Positions 51,992 through 63,066 of a stretch of DNA of 64,000 nt are shown here, piece by piece. The DNA comes from Pneumocystis sp. 'macacae' (lineage: Eukaryota > Ascomycota > Pneumocystomycetes > Pneumocystales > Pneumocystaceae): contig CM030720.1 in NCBI GenBank assembly GCA_018127085.1, positions 1 through 64,000 on the forward strand, written 5' to 3'. A program made the position numbers and the translations under genes. How positions within the stretch are numbered: the first letter of the stretch is position 1; each line of letters opens with the position of its first letter. The notes beneath the pieces were generated by a model, which searched no databases, was not told the DNA's origin, and saw only the letters and a list, made by a program, of their open reading frames with translations.

Positions 51992-52965
51992 TAATGTATT
52001 ATTTATTTGAATTGCAATAATATTTTAATCGATTTCATGAGATAAATTCATAGGTTGTATGTATTAATTATAATTTAAAAAAAATTGTAAAAATAAAAGC
52101 TATTTAAGAATTTTCTTTTTATGTTTGTATATAAAAAATTATAACACATTTTAAAACTTAAAACATTTAGGGTTATTTTTATGATGAGACAATAAATTAT
52201 AATATTTAGATATTTGTTAAATATGTATTTTTGACTGTAAAATTATATATAATTCAAATGTATATAATTTCTTATATAGACAAATATTAAAATAAATTTC
52301 TAATGTTTAATATATAATTATTATAATTTTATTTAATTATTTGATAATGGTTGGTTTTAACAATAATATAACTATACTATAGTGAAAAGTTCTTGTGAAT
52401 TTTATAATTTTCCATTTATCTAATTTTTTATTCTCTTTTAAAAAAAATAAAATTTGAGACTAGATCATATAATCTAAATATATTATTTTCTTAAAAAAAT
52501 TATAAATATGTCAAATTTGTACTTCCCATACGAATATTCAAATAAAAAACAAAACTATATATCATATAAAAAAACAAATCATTTTTATTCAAATTTCTTA
52601 ACAATTTCATTTGTATTGATTTTACAAAAAATTTTGAATTTAAAAAAATAAATAAATTTTTTTAACTTGTTTCAATTTAGACTATTATTTTTAATAATCT
52701 ATTTTCTATTACCATTAAAAAAAAATAACTTTTAAAAATATTATCAAACTTTGTATAAATGTTTCATCAAGGTATTATTTAAAAAATCTAAACATTCTTC
52801 AAAAGCTCTTTACTTTAACTAATTTAAAAATAAGTACAAGTAGCTACTATTGAATTTTTATCTTTAAACTATATCTTTTTTCGATTTTAATAATTTACTT
52901 ATTATTTATATATTTAAAAAAACTCTTTTACAGATATTTTTAAATACATTGGCTTAAAGAACCGC
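51992..52965. other. AT-rich intergenic spacer
   Basis: About 970 bp, dominated by A/T runs, lie between two + strand genes. No gene, tRNA or repeat was recognised. Confidence 0.5.
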
Positions 52966-53805
52966 ATGGAACAACAATCAGAATCATCATCGCCAGAAAA
53001 TGAAAAACCTCCTGTTATACCTACTGAGTTATCTACATTTCCTCCGTCAGAAACAGTATACATACGCAATTTGTCAGAGAAAATAAAAATTGATAGTAAC
53101 TTGATATGCTCTTTTTGAGTATTCTTATATAAATTTAGTTTTGAAAAAGTCATTAGAAGCTGTTTTTTCATCATACGGTACTATCTTAGATATTGTTGCA
53201 CATAAAAATATACGAATGAGGGGACAAGCGTTTGTCGTATTTGACTCGGTTGACTCTGCACAGAAAGCTATTGCTGATGTGCAAGCGTTTACGCTCTTTG
53301 ACAAACCAATGGTTTTGCAGTACAGTAGAACCAAAAGTGATGCTACTGTTAAACGGCTTGGGACTCATGAGGAATTTGAAGAACACAAAAAACAAAGGCT
53401 TGAAAGGAAAGGTTTAGACTTTCTATTGTTTTTTTCAAATGCCAATCAATATTTCTTATAGAAAAGCTTAAAATGATACAACCAAAAACAAAACAGACAA
53501 ATGCTTCTACCGCTAAGAAAAACCCACCGAAAAAGCCGCAAAAACAACACACAATTCCAGATGAGCATCTTCCGCCTCATAAAATTCTTTTTCTTCAAAA
53601 ATTACCTGAAAACATTACTGCAGAAGTTTTATCCGCTGTATTTGGTCGTTTTTCTGGCTTTAAGGAGGTCCGTATGGTTCCTGGGAGACCTGGAATTGCC
53701 TTCGTCGAATACGAAACGAATGATGAGGCTGTTGTTGCAAAACACGGAACTGTTGGCATGGCTTTAGGTGGAACTGTTATTTCTGTAAATTATGGACGAA
53801 AATAA
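52966..53805 (+). CDS. U1A/U2B''-type snRNP protein with two RRMs
   Basis: Exons 52966-53095, 53139-53411 and 53462-53805 (introns of 43 and 50 nt) give 248 residues. RRM1 (about 25-110) reads ETVYIRNLSEKIKIDILKKS, GTILDIVAHKNIRMRGQAFV and KPMVLQYSRTKSD. This is the classic U1A/U2B'' RNP pattern, including the IRMRGQAFV RNP1 motif used to bind U1 or U2 snRNA loops. A Lys-rich linker leads to RRM2 (HKILFLQKLPENITAEVLSA, PGIAFVEYE, ISVNYGRK). Two RRMs and a long linker favour U1A (fission yeast Usp102, budding yeast Mud1), but U2B'' cannot be excluded. The first ATG after the upstream AT-rich region was chosen. The protein would act in the nucleus in 5' splice-site recognition. Confidence 0.85.
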
Positions 53806-54093
53806 TTTTATAGTGCTACTTCACTATCCTTTTCATCGTGTATAGCACGGATAGCTATTGAAAAGCATCTGAATATATTTTTTGGTTCTTATAGTATTTA
53901 ACACTTCTGTATACTTTCTGTGGTCAAAATGCATTCTACAGAAAACATGTTGATAGCTTGCCTGGGAATGGCATATCAATATAAAGATTCAAGCATCTGT
54001 GTGCTATGCGTCCTATTTATACATTTTATTTTACACCCCTTATCTTCCTCAACGTCGTGCACAATCTCTTCACTATCGTAATTACAGACAACA

Positions 54094-55008
54094 ATGACTG
54101 ATGATAATCAGCGAGAAAATGTATTTCCAACACGACAGTAAGTAATTTTTCTGATTAATAGGCACTAAAAAGTTACAGATCTCTGGGGTTGATGAAAACA
54201 AAGCTCAAAGGAGCGACAACAGGGCATTCGCTTTTAAAACGCAAGTCAGAAGCACTTACAAAGCAATTTAGAACAATTACTAGACTAATTAATGATACAA
54301 AAGCAGAAATGGGGCGCACAATGCAATCTGCAGCCTTTTCACTCGCTGAAATGAGCTATGTAACGGGTGACGAGGTGAAGTACCAGATTCTGGAAACAGC
54401 ACGAACACCAAGTTGCCGTCTCAAAACAAAGCATGAAAACATCAGTGGGGTATTCTTACCCATATACGAATGCATTATCAACGATGAAAACGGTCTGCAT
54501 TCTGCTGCACTGCACTGTACAGGACTGAAACAATGTTTAGATCACCGACTCATTGGCCTTGGAAAAGGCGGCCAACAAGTGCAGAAATGCCAGGAAACAT
54601 ACATCAAGGCCATCAATGTCCTTGTAAGGCTTGCATCATTGCAGGTATTCTCTGCTTTCTGCAAGTCTCTGGCCACTAACAATACAGACCGCCTTTGTTA
54701 TCCTCGACGATGTCATCAGGACTACAAACCGTCGAGTAAACGCAATAGAGCACATCATCATCCCTAGAGTCGAAAATACCATTAAATACATCAACTCAGA
54801 GCTGGAAGAACTCGAACGAGAAGACTTTACCCGCCTCAAGAAGATCCAAGTCAAAAAAAAACGTGACATAAATTCTGAAAACAAAAACAAAGAATATGCA
54901 TCTGCCACCTCTGCCAAAGCTTCCACAGATCCTTCCCATCCCTCTTCCTCTGGATTCTCTCCTCCAAGTGCTCTTCAAACTGTCGACGACGATGACATCA
55001 TTTTTTAA
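54094..55008 (+). CDS. vma8: V-type proton ATPase subunit D
   Basis: Exons 54094-54137, 54179-54644 and 54688-55008 (introns of 41 and 43 nt) give 276 residues. The N-terminus reads RENVFPTRQSLGLMKTKLKG, followed by ATTGHSLLKRKSEALTKQF. The conserved LGKGGQQVQK, LASLQTAFVILDDVI and NRRVNAIEHIIIPRVENTI mark subunit D, the coiled-coil rotor shaft of the V1 sector that couples ATP hydrolysis to proton pumping into vacuoles. The family length is about 250 residues. The extra residues are a stretch before LIGLGKGG and a Ser/Pro-rich C-terminus. A 30-nt in-frame GT..AG segment at 54493-54522 inside the first extra stretch could be a very short intron. The last residues are acidic (DDDDIIF). Confidence 0.92.
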
Positions 55009-55589
55009 CATCTCTGCCACCTTATGTTTATTCATATATCTATCCATAGCTGATGATTCTATGCATTGTCTTTTCTGTTTCCATGCACATCTACAACACC
55101 CATATACATTCATATACATCTATATTATAGATTCCTCATACACATCCACACATTATGACCCATTCATGGCTCACACCTTAGACAGTGTCACGTGACTCTA
55201 CATGAAAGTCACGTGTCGTCCTTGACAATCGGCAGTCCGCACGGCAGAATCATCTTCTCAATTATGTTGAGGCGCACACGCTCAACGCTGTCGTTGCTTG
55301 CAACTGCAAAAAAGTTGAGCAGGCTTGGATGCCCAATACACGAGGCATATGTGTCCCGGTGCTGGTTCGCCAGCCACTCGCTGACCCGTCAGAACATCCC
55401 AGTGCTTTGTTGCTACTTACTACTTTGTTGTGTCGGCGTGTCCTGTACCGACATACTTCTGCTGGAGTTGCTCCAGCTGTGCCTGAAACCTGAGTTTGTC
55501 TGCCTGTACTGCTCAGTATTCTCCCATATTTATTCTTCTTACCATTTTGACGTTCCGTTCCGCTGAGCATTGCTCTCCCACTCCCAATA

Positions 55590-55655
55590 TTACACGTGAC
55601 ATGTCACGTGCTCACGTATAAAAGTCACGTGTAGCACGCTGTGCACGTGACTTGT
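55590..55655. promoter_or_regulatory. CACGTG cluster with embedded TATA-like element
   Basis: Within about 65 bp there are four CACGTG hexamers plus further CACGT-like half sites, and a TATAAAA sequence lies between them. CACGTG is the core E-box for bHLH factors such as Cbf1. The arrangement looks like a promoter, but no coding gene follows closely on the + strand. Confidence 0.5.
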
Positions 55656-55899
55656 CTCGAGGTTGCATGCTGCACGCAGCATTGGCAGACGCATGTGTCT
55701 GCAAGTAGTGCGAGCACGGGACTGCACCGGACGCGAGCGTGCATAGACGAATTGCAGACAGACAACACTCAGTGCCGACACTGGTCATGCGGTGGACAGT
55801 GACACAGCGCATGCGTGCTGCAACTGCGCTGTTCTCTGCAACCGCTGCCGGCGCACTCCTAACCGTCTGCCTCGCATCAGCTGCCTCGCTCCCACCCAC

Positions 55900-56755
55900 T
55901 CACTCTAACCCTAACCCTGGGACCAGCCACGGAAAAACAGGAAACCCTAACCCTCCCGAAGGACACCCTAAGCAGCACTAAGACAGCCCAAGGGTACGGG
56001 CAATGTAGACTCGCGAGTCCAGCATATGATCAGGGCAAATAAGCAATTCATTCAGACTGCACTTGCACACCTAGTCTAACCCTGACCCAACACATTGCTT
56101 GTACGACTGAATCTGCATGGATGGTGCAGCAGCCTGTCGACTGCCCAGCCTGGCCACAACTTTCGTCTGGCCTATATGTTCTGACCTATATATTAACACT
56201 TTTGTATTGTTCCTGTATTATATCAACTCTCAATTCAACTCAATTCCAACCCTAACCCTACATACTCTATCCTATCCTAACCCTATTAGAGTACTACGCT
56301 TTGCTGCTCACTGCGTGCAAGTCTGAGCCCTAACCCTGCTACAAACGTAGCAGAGACCGTGAGGATAAAACGAGGTAAAGCTCTAAAACACTCTCTAAAT
56401 AGCTATAGCTGGCAGTAATATGGCTGTGGCCGACTGTACACAGCCCATGCAACCCCGTAAACAGACTAAAGCAGTCTCCGCCTCCAAAACTGCTCCGCCA
56501 ACCCTAACCCGTAGCAGCCCTAAGCCAGTTCATGCCAACAGCACAGCAGCGCTGCTACTGCGCTAAGGATGCCCTTAGCCACCTAGTGGTAACCATAGCA
56601 CGTTGCTATGGCAGGACACCGACCCTAACCCTGAAGAACAGATGCCGGCAACAGAGGGCGTCACGTGACCTACAGGCATCGAGCAATAGCAGCCAACCCT
56701 AATGCATTGCAAGCCTGGTAGCGTTAACCCTTACAAACCCTAACCCTGACATCGT
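55900..56755 (+). repeat. Interspersed CCCTAA (telomere-type) motifs, one orientation
   Basis: Copies of CCCTAACCCT or AACCCTAA lie near 55905, 55943, 56247, 56275, 56326, 56499, 56621, 56694 and 56735, with weaker ones near 56075 and 56515. All have the C-rich strand on +. They are spaced irregularly rather than in tandem. They match the TTAGGG telomere unit and also the AACCCTAA sites bound by Tbf1-type factors in fungal promoters. Confidence 0.7.
56593..56611. repeat. Perfect 8-bp inverted repeat (X-box-like)
   Basis: CCATAGCA, a 3-nt spacer and TGCTATGG form an exact palindrome, preceded by GGTAA. It resembles the imperfect palindromes bound by RFX-type transcription factors. Confidence 0.45.
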
Positions 56756-57245
56756 ACTAGCGGAGAGACGCGACGGGTGGCGGAGTGCTTTAGAGCGTTG
56801 CAGCGTGCAGCAGCAACGACACGACAAAGAGCAGCAGAGAGAAGCAGTCAAGAAAGCAGTGTTTCAGGGGAGCCTCAGGAGAATACGAAGGCAAACGACC
56901 TTAGAGGACGTACTTTCATAGGATAGAGAGTGCTTGAGGCAGTCACAGCGCGGGACGCAAATCAAGCGAGATTGTGCAGAGACAGGAAAAGTGTTTGGGG
57001 AAACATTGGGGGGTTTCAAGTGTTAAAGGCATCGGAAGGTCTGTGACAGATCATATTTGGGGCATACGGGCAGCATAGTAAGAACAGAGCAAAAAAAAGC
57101 GGACCAGTGTGAAGATAAAAGACATAGAGTGGAAAGTAAGAAAAAAAGGCAAAAAGAGATAAAAGGCAGTAGAAAGAAATAAAACGTATAAACCAGAAGT
57201 GAGAGTATAGGGAAAATATACAGATAGAGTGCAAACTTTGTGGTA

Positions 57246-59583
57246 ATGAGTGAGGAAACAGAACAAGTCTTGGAAGATGAAAAACAAAGAAAAAGTGAAA
57301 AGGAAGTGGAGGGGGAGGAAGGAGGGGAGCACGGCTTTATATCTCTCCAGGAGGCGGATGAAACAGCATCCGAGACGAGCTCAGAGGGCTTCTCGGGTTC
57401 AGAAAGCCTTTCAGAAGCGCCATCGGAATTGTTGTCGGATATTTGTCCAGGAACAGAGTTGAAAGATGAGACAGAGACAAAAGAGGATGAAGAGGATGGG
57501 GTAGAGAATAAAGAGGAAGAATTGGATGGAGAAATAGAGAGAGAAAGGAAGGATTTTGAGGTTCAGAAAGAACATATTGTTGAAGTGAGTGAAAATGAGG
57601 CGTCGGAAGCAATACAAGAAAAAGAGTTGGGTGTTGGGGAGTCATATGTTGATGTAAATCAGGAGATGGTACATATAGAGGGGAGGGAGTTTATTGGAGG
57701 GGATGAAGAGAAGCCAGAGGAGAGTGATTATGAGCACTCCGAACTGGATACATCTATGTTTTCTGAAACGGTGCAGGCGACGACCCAAGATAACCCGTTG
57801 ATTGCCGATACGCTAAATCCTATTCCCAGTAGCCTGGATCTTCAGAAACTCTTAGCGACATTATCACCAGCCCTTCAGACAGACCCACAGCTCGTTGCTC
57901 CCCTAACGACCTCAAATGATCCACTTTCTCCGAATTTTATAGAAGCCTTGAATACTGTTTCATCTACAAGTGATGCCACTGCGATTCAACCTGCATTGAT
58001 GCAGCAGCCCAAGCACAAGAATGCCACTGACCATGATGCTCCATGTACTCCACAAGAAGATGCCTTATTTCAAAAATTTCTTGTAGATGAAAAACATATT
58101 ATGTCAAATACTGCACCACATGAATTTCCACCGGGATCACGAATGTTTATAGGTATTCTAAACCCTTGGATATTATGTATTTTTATTAGACGTGTTAATA
58201 CTAATATATACTTTTCGAAGGTAACTTGCCAACTGAAAAAGTTACAAAGAAAGATGTTTTCCGTGTTTTTTATCCATATGGACGACTAGGTCAAATTGCA
58301 CTAAAGCAAGCTTATGGCTTTGTCCAGTTTTTTTCCTCTGAAGAATGCCAAAATGCAATTAATGGAGAACAAGGAACTATGATTCGTGGAAGGAAAATGC
58401 GTAAGTGATATACAAAAAACATTTGATTCGTTATTAAGAATCTCTTTTATAGATTTAGAAGTTTCAAAACCACAGAAACATAAACCTCCTCTCTCTAATG
58501 ATAGAAAAGCTTACCGAACCAGATCCCGGTCTCCAGATATAAGGGACCGGTCTCCTGTGCGTGGAAGAAACAGGAATCATGCCCGTGGAGGCCATAATTA
58601 TGGCTCTCCATATGATCGCGATAAAAAAGATCGCTATGGTCCAAGAGAAGACTATATCAAACGGCGATCACCTCCGCTTCCACTTCGATATCCTAGAGAT
58701 CGAGATATGGATTATCCTGGGGATTATAGATCTATTTCTCCTGATCGTTACCGTGACCATTCACAACGTCATCAAATGGATTCTTTTCCTCTTCCTCGTC
58801 GATATGGTAATGATGTTCCAGAATGCCAAATCATTATTACAGATGATACAGATAGGTCAGTTAATCGTGCATCCAATTTAATTGCTAATATGAATTAAAG
58901 AAGTTTTATTTATTTTGTTGAAAAAGTTTTTAAAGATAAGGGTTTTCGTATAGATACCTTATTTCTATCACCAAGATTGTCTTTGCCTTCCGTTGTTCAG
59001 CAAATGATTATTGAGGGTATTATGGCCATCATATTCCTTAATCGGCAAATGCAATCACAATCCAAAATTTCTATGCAGATTTTTGATCGTAGAGCTGACA
59101 GTTCAGATGTCAAGTTTGATGGTAATAAATAGAATAATATATATAGTGTTGCTAAATATGGCAATAGAATATGCAAATATTGATGTTCATGTGGCAGTAG
59201 TACTGGCGCTTCGTAAAAAGCAGTCTATTTTACAACTAACAAACACATATCAGCCACCTAATTCTAATAATCTTAATTCTCAGTCTCAAAATTTAGCACT
59301 TGGTGCACCCAATTCGGATTTAGCGAATCTAATTGGCTCATTAGACCCTACAACCCTTCAAAAAGTCATTGGGGCATTGACACAGCCTTCTCAACAATTA
59401 ACACCTCAAATACAGCCTTTATCTTATACATCTTTACAAATGCCACACTCAGGACCATCAGTCAATAAAGCCTATCCAACGAATTCTACGCTTTCATCCA
59501 TAATTAAGCCTTCACAACAACCTGATCAACAAGTTCAAGATATTTTAGGCCAATTGGCAAAACTTCAAGGTCAACAGAAATGA
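57246..59583 (+). CDS. nab3: Nab3-like RRM RNA-binding protein
   Basis: Exons 57246-58152, 58221-58400, 58453-58855, 58901-59121 and 59168-59583 keep one frame of 708 residues. Residues 1-190 are highly acidic (Glu-rich). A single RRM (about 298-370) has RNP2 MFIGNLP and RNP1 AYGFVQFF. An Arg/Asp/Tyr-rich segment (about 385-460) follows. Then comes a compact domain starting PECQIIITDDTDRSF, with KGFRIDTLFLSPRLSLPSVV, IAIIFLN-like and ISMQIFDRR, resembling class II anticodon-binding folds as in NCOA5. The C-terminus is Gln/Ser/Pro-rich. This layout fits fungal Nab3-type proteins, which bind nuclear RNA for termination and surveillance. The assignment rests on my memory of the family, and another RRM-hnRNP is possible. 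The fourth exon uses the less usual acceptor TTAAAG and donor GTCAGT lies before it. Confidence 0.65.
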
Positions 59584-60033
59584 ATTATCATGTCTGCTAT
59601 AGCTGGAAGTTTTGTGTTTTTCTAGATGAATAACGATGCTTTGTATGCATTTTCAAATAATTATTTAACATAAGCTTATTTTTAAAATTGCCATTTTTTG
59701 AAAAGTTGCATGATATAGGATAATTCGTTTATACTTTATATATTTCATCAAATTTAATTCATTAATTCTAGAAGTTGAACAATGACATTTCCTTTCTTTT
59801 TTTAAAACAATATTCCAAAAGTAATCTATATCTATGGTTATCAATGTGGTATGAAAGCTTTGGGAAATATAAATCATATTATGAGTGTTAATTTTAAGAT
59901 GCAAATGGAGTATTTGATACTTAAGACATATTTAGACTTATAATTAACATAAGTATTAAAAAAGTGAATATGTAAATATATAAACATGTATTTTTTGTAT
60001 AAAAATTAACGAACCAAATTGTGAATCGTAAAA
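59584..60033. other. Intergenic spacer
   Basis: This 450-bp AT-rich stretch lies between the Nab3-like gene and the prefoldin gene. No feature was recognised. Confidence 0.5.
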
Positions 60034-60764
60034 ATGACAGCTCAGGAAATATCTTCGCAAAGGGGTATTCCTGCTGCACCTTTTGTGAACAAGATTGAGG
60101 ATTTTGTAACATCTCGTGAGAATGTTGAACCAGTATTGAAGGATTTTCAGCAATTAATAGCGCAGGTGTTTTTGAATGAGTAAAAAACTGTAAATAACAA
60201 GTAATTAGGAAATATCGATTTATGGAAGCTAATTTTCAGCGTCATATTATGATACTTTTAGATAAGATTCCAGAAATGGATAAAACATTACGGATGTTGC
60301 ATTTTTTACAGAAAAAAAATGTATTTTGAATGTTAAAATAGTAATTGAAAAATGATATTTTTTTAGGAAAAAAAAGAATCATTTGATACGTATTTTGAAT
60401 TAAATGATACACTTTATTTTAAAATTATCATCCCATCAACAGATAAAGCTGGAGTATGGCTTGGGGTATTTTTTTCTAGCGTTTTAAAAATTATTAATAA
60501 GTTAAGGCAAATGTCATGATAGAGTACCCTGTTCCTGAAGCCATTGAGTTTCTAATGTCAAGGATATCTAGTGCAAAAATATCTCTGAAGAAGTATGAAG
60601 AAGATCTTGAGTTTATTCGTGAAAATATTACTATTTTGGAAGTAAATATTGCAAGAATATATAATTGGGTATAATAAATGATTTTTAATTAATAAAAAAG
60701 CTAATGTGTCTGATAGGACGTAGCACAAAGACGTATTGAAAAGTCTTCGGGTATTAAAAAGTAA
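60034..60764 (+). CDS. pac10: Prefoldin subunit 3 (VBP1/Pac10)
   Basis: Exons 60034-60179, 60209-60320, 60367-60465, 60507-60668 and 60717-60764 give 188 residues. The sequence RGIPAAPFVNKIEDFV, then KYRFMEANFQ, FELNDTLYFK, WLGANVMIEYPVPEA, LEFIRENITILEVNIARIYN and WDVAQRR is that of the alpha-type prefoldin subunit 3. It is a helical hairpin with a small beta part. Prefoldin delivers unfolded actin and tubulin to the CCT chaperonin in the cytosol. The first intron as drawn is only 29 nt (60180-60208). The more ordinary donor at 60166 (CAG/GTGTTT) would break the frame with the same acceptor, so either a mini-intron or a frameshift is present. Confidence 0.9.
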
Positions 60765-61633
60765 TTGGTCACACGATATAGTCTAAATAAATATATGGAA
60801 TTTTATAAACTATTTAAATTAATATTTAAAAATGAATCATCAAAATAGGTGCATTAATTGCCATAAATATATTGAACTGAAATCTGTATTATATTTAATT
60901 CAAAGTATATTATATTATGAATTAAATTGTTTTTTTAAAATAAACACTATTTAATCTAATTTATTTAAAAAATAGAATTTTATTAAATTTATATTATAAT
61001 ATAGTAAATAATTGATCTTTTTTATATATTAAATTAAAATTTTTTAATGAAATCATTTTAATAAATTATTTTTTCAAAATAAAATTAAACTCTTAAAATA
61101 TCAATAATCAATATAATAAAAACACATAAAAATATAAATTTTTTTTAAGTTTATATTTCTTTAAAAAGCTTTAATATATATATATATACAAATTGAAAAT
61201 AAATTCATATTACAATATATTTATAAAATAAAATTAATAAAAATTTCATACATTGAAAAATTATTAAGATTAATATAGATAAACCATAATTTATTCTTTA
61301 ATAACTTTAAATTTTTAATATATTAATAAAAAATTATTAATCATTACTCTAACACTTGCAATTATAAAATACACCAAATGGAGAAACCACACCAGTATAC
61401 ACAAGTTCATTCATAATAATTTAAACAATAAAAAAGTCCATGAGAAAAAATACATAATATGAAAATGCATCAAACAAATAAATATATTACATTAACTTAA
61501 TTGCCGTATCAAAAAGTCAAATATTCCCCATTTAATGAAGTGATTAAAATGATAATTTCTAAAATAAAGTCGAAAAGCTATTTGCAAAAATAATTTTAGT
61601 GGAATTAGAAAATGCGTGTAAACTAAACCATGA
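60765..61633. other. AT-rich spacer between convergent genes
   Basis: This 870-bp stretch lies between the ends of two convergent genes. It includes a TA microsatellite near 61170-61187. No gene was recognised; it is presumably 3' UTR and filler sequence. Confidence 0.5.
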
Positions 61634-63066
61634 TCATTTAATAGCAATGTCAATATCCCCGGTATTGTCAGTATCATAAACTGAATTAGGTGTACTTATA
61701 CAATCAATTATCTCTTCATCCCAAATAGTAGAAGATATAGAACAACTTCTTTTTATTAATTTATTAGTATATGAACATGTGAAAAACGGATCAGGAGACG
61801 CGTAATCACTATGAAAATGCCTATTCATTAAACCATTTTGTATAGATTCATATTGACCAAATATATTATAAGATAAAGGAATCTCTGGATAATCTTCCCT
61901 AGATAAATTAAATATTGTATAATGATAATCCCATCGAAATAAATTTCCAGGCTGTATATGAGGTAAATAATTATGTTGTGCAATATAGAAAATAATAATC
62001 GCTAAACAACTTCCTCCTATTAAATCTACAAAATAATGATGTGTTAAATACATAGTACACCACCATAGCCAAAGCACATATACTATAAAATAAGGTGTTG
62101 TTCTTGGGAAAATATGAGTTAAAAACAATGCTTCAAGCATTGCATGACCTGCATGTAATGACGGAAAGGCACCGAATACCAATGGTGAGGCAGGAAAAGT
62201 AGATGTATATAATTTTATACCAAAAAATCCATCAATTCTTGCAAGACCACCTGCTGATCCTTCCATAGTATAATTTGCAGGCTGATTCCCATATACATTT
62301 TGATACCCTGCACTTCTTAAGTAATATATACAAAACATGTTGAATAAAACATACATGGAGGAGAACACGGGAATGTAAGTTGAATAATCACACCAATTAA
62401 GTTTAAATATCCAAAACTTTTTGCAAAAACAGGAAGAGTTCCAGGGGGCGAAAATAAATATACAATAATTGATGTAACAAAAGGTGCACCAAAGTGAATA
62501 ATACCATATGGGATCCATGCTAAAATATCCAAAAAAAAATAAGTACGTTTTGAAAGAAGATTGCTCAAACTAGCACCATATACAATATTTTCTAAAGTAG
62601 GTAAAACCGAAACCCATATACGAGGCCTCATAGAAGAAGGAATAAATCTAAAAATAATTTAAAAAAAAAAACATTTAATCTGTATATTTCACCTGCAAGC
62701 ATAAAAAAGAATTAACCATGATGCAATAGGAAGCGAAGGATGAAAAAAGGGCCGTGTGATCGGAAGTACAAGCAATAATATCAAAAATAAAACAATAAAT
62801 ATTTTAATAAATCCTCTACAAGGAAGAATACTCAAACAGAAAATATAAATGACCGTAGAAAGGAAATACTCGACAAAAGGGATTAAGAAATGTATCTTAA
62901 ACACAGAAGAAAATATCCTTCTAGATTTAAATCCATTAAATGAGATTCTTTTAATGTTCACTTTTATTCGAGTCTGTATTCTCTTAAATGTATCTGAAGA
63001 AGAGTTTTTAGTTTTTCGAAGTACAAAAGACGTTAACCAGGCAGGATAGACAACAATACGTTTCAT
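61634..63066 (-). CDS. aur1: Inositol phosphorylceramide synthase catalytic subunit
   Basis: Exons 62693-63066, 62355-62647 and 61634-62307 (introns of 45 and 47 nt) give 446 residues. Conserved blocks are SLSNLLSKRTYFFLDILAWI-like sequence, PYGIIHFGAPFVTSI, GSAGGLARID, FGAFPSLHAGHAMLEALF and THHYFVDLIGG. The two histidines and the aspartate in the last two blocks form the PAP2-type catalytic triad. There are about six membrane helices. The enzyme moves phosphoinositol from phosphatidylinositol to ceramide in the Golgi, an essential fungal step and the known target of aureobasidin A. Budding yeast Aur1 has 401 residues. The intron at 62308-62354 splits the conserved SPPWY motif (CCA T / GG TAT). 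Confidence 0.93.

Larger units (their letters stand above)
55009..57245. other. GC-rich non-coding stretch with telomere-like and CACGTG motifs
   Basis: This 2.2-kb stretch between vma8 and the Nab3-like gene is clearly richer in G+C than the core genes around it. Frames of up to about 124 codons occur on both strands but overlap, lack family features and fit chance in GC-rich DNA. It holds a cluster of CACGTG motifs (55185-55215, 55590-55655, 56665) with a TATAAAA at about 55616, and about ten AACCCTAA/CCCTAACCCT-type motifs at 55900-56750. The last 200-300 bp are purine-rich and may be the 5' UTR of the next gene. No tRNA, rRNA or snRNA was recognised. Confidence 0.6.

Noticed and set aside
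55192..55566. 124-codon + strand frame in the GC-rich island
   Set aside because: Overlaps a 102-codon frame on the other strand, includes the CACGTG region, and has no known motif; chance in GC-rich DNA is sufficient.
55739..55981. 80-codon frame with a signal-peptide-like start
   Set aside because: The hydrophobic start is short and the rest runs into the CCCTAA motifs; no cysteine pattern or family similarity.
55900..56755. True telomere end inside the window
   Set aside because: The CCCTAA motifs are single and scattered, with genes on both sides, so this is not a tandem telomere.
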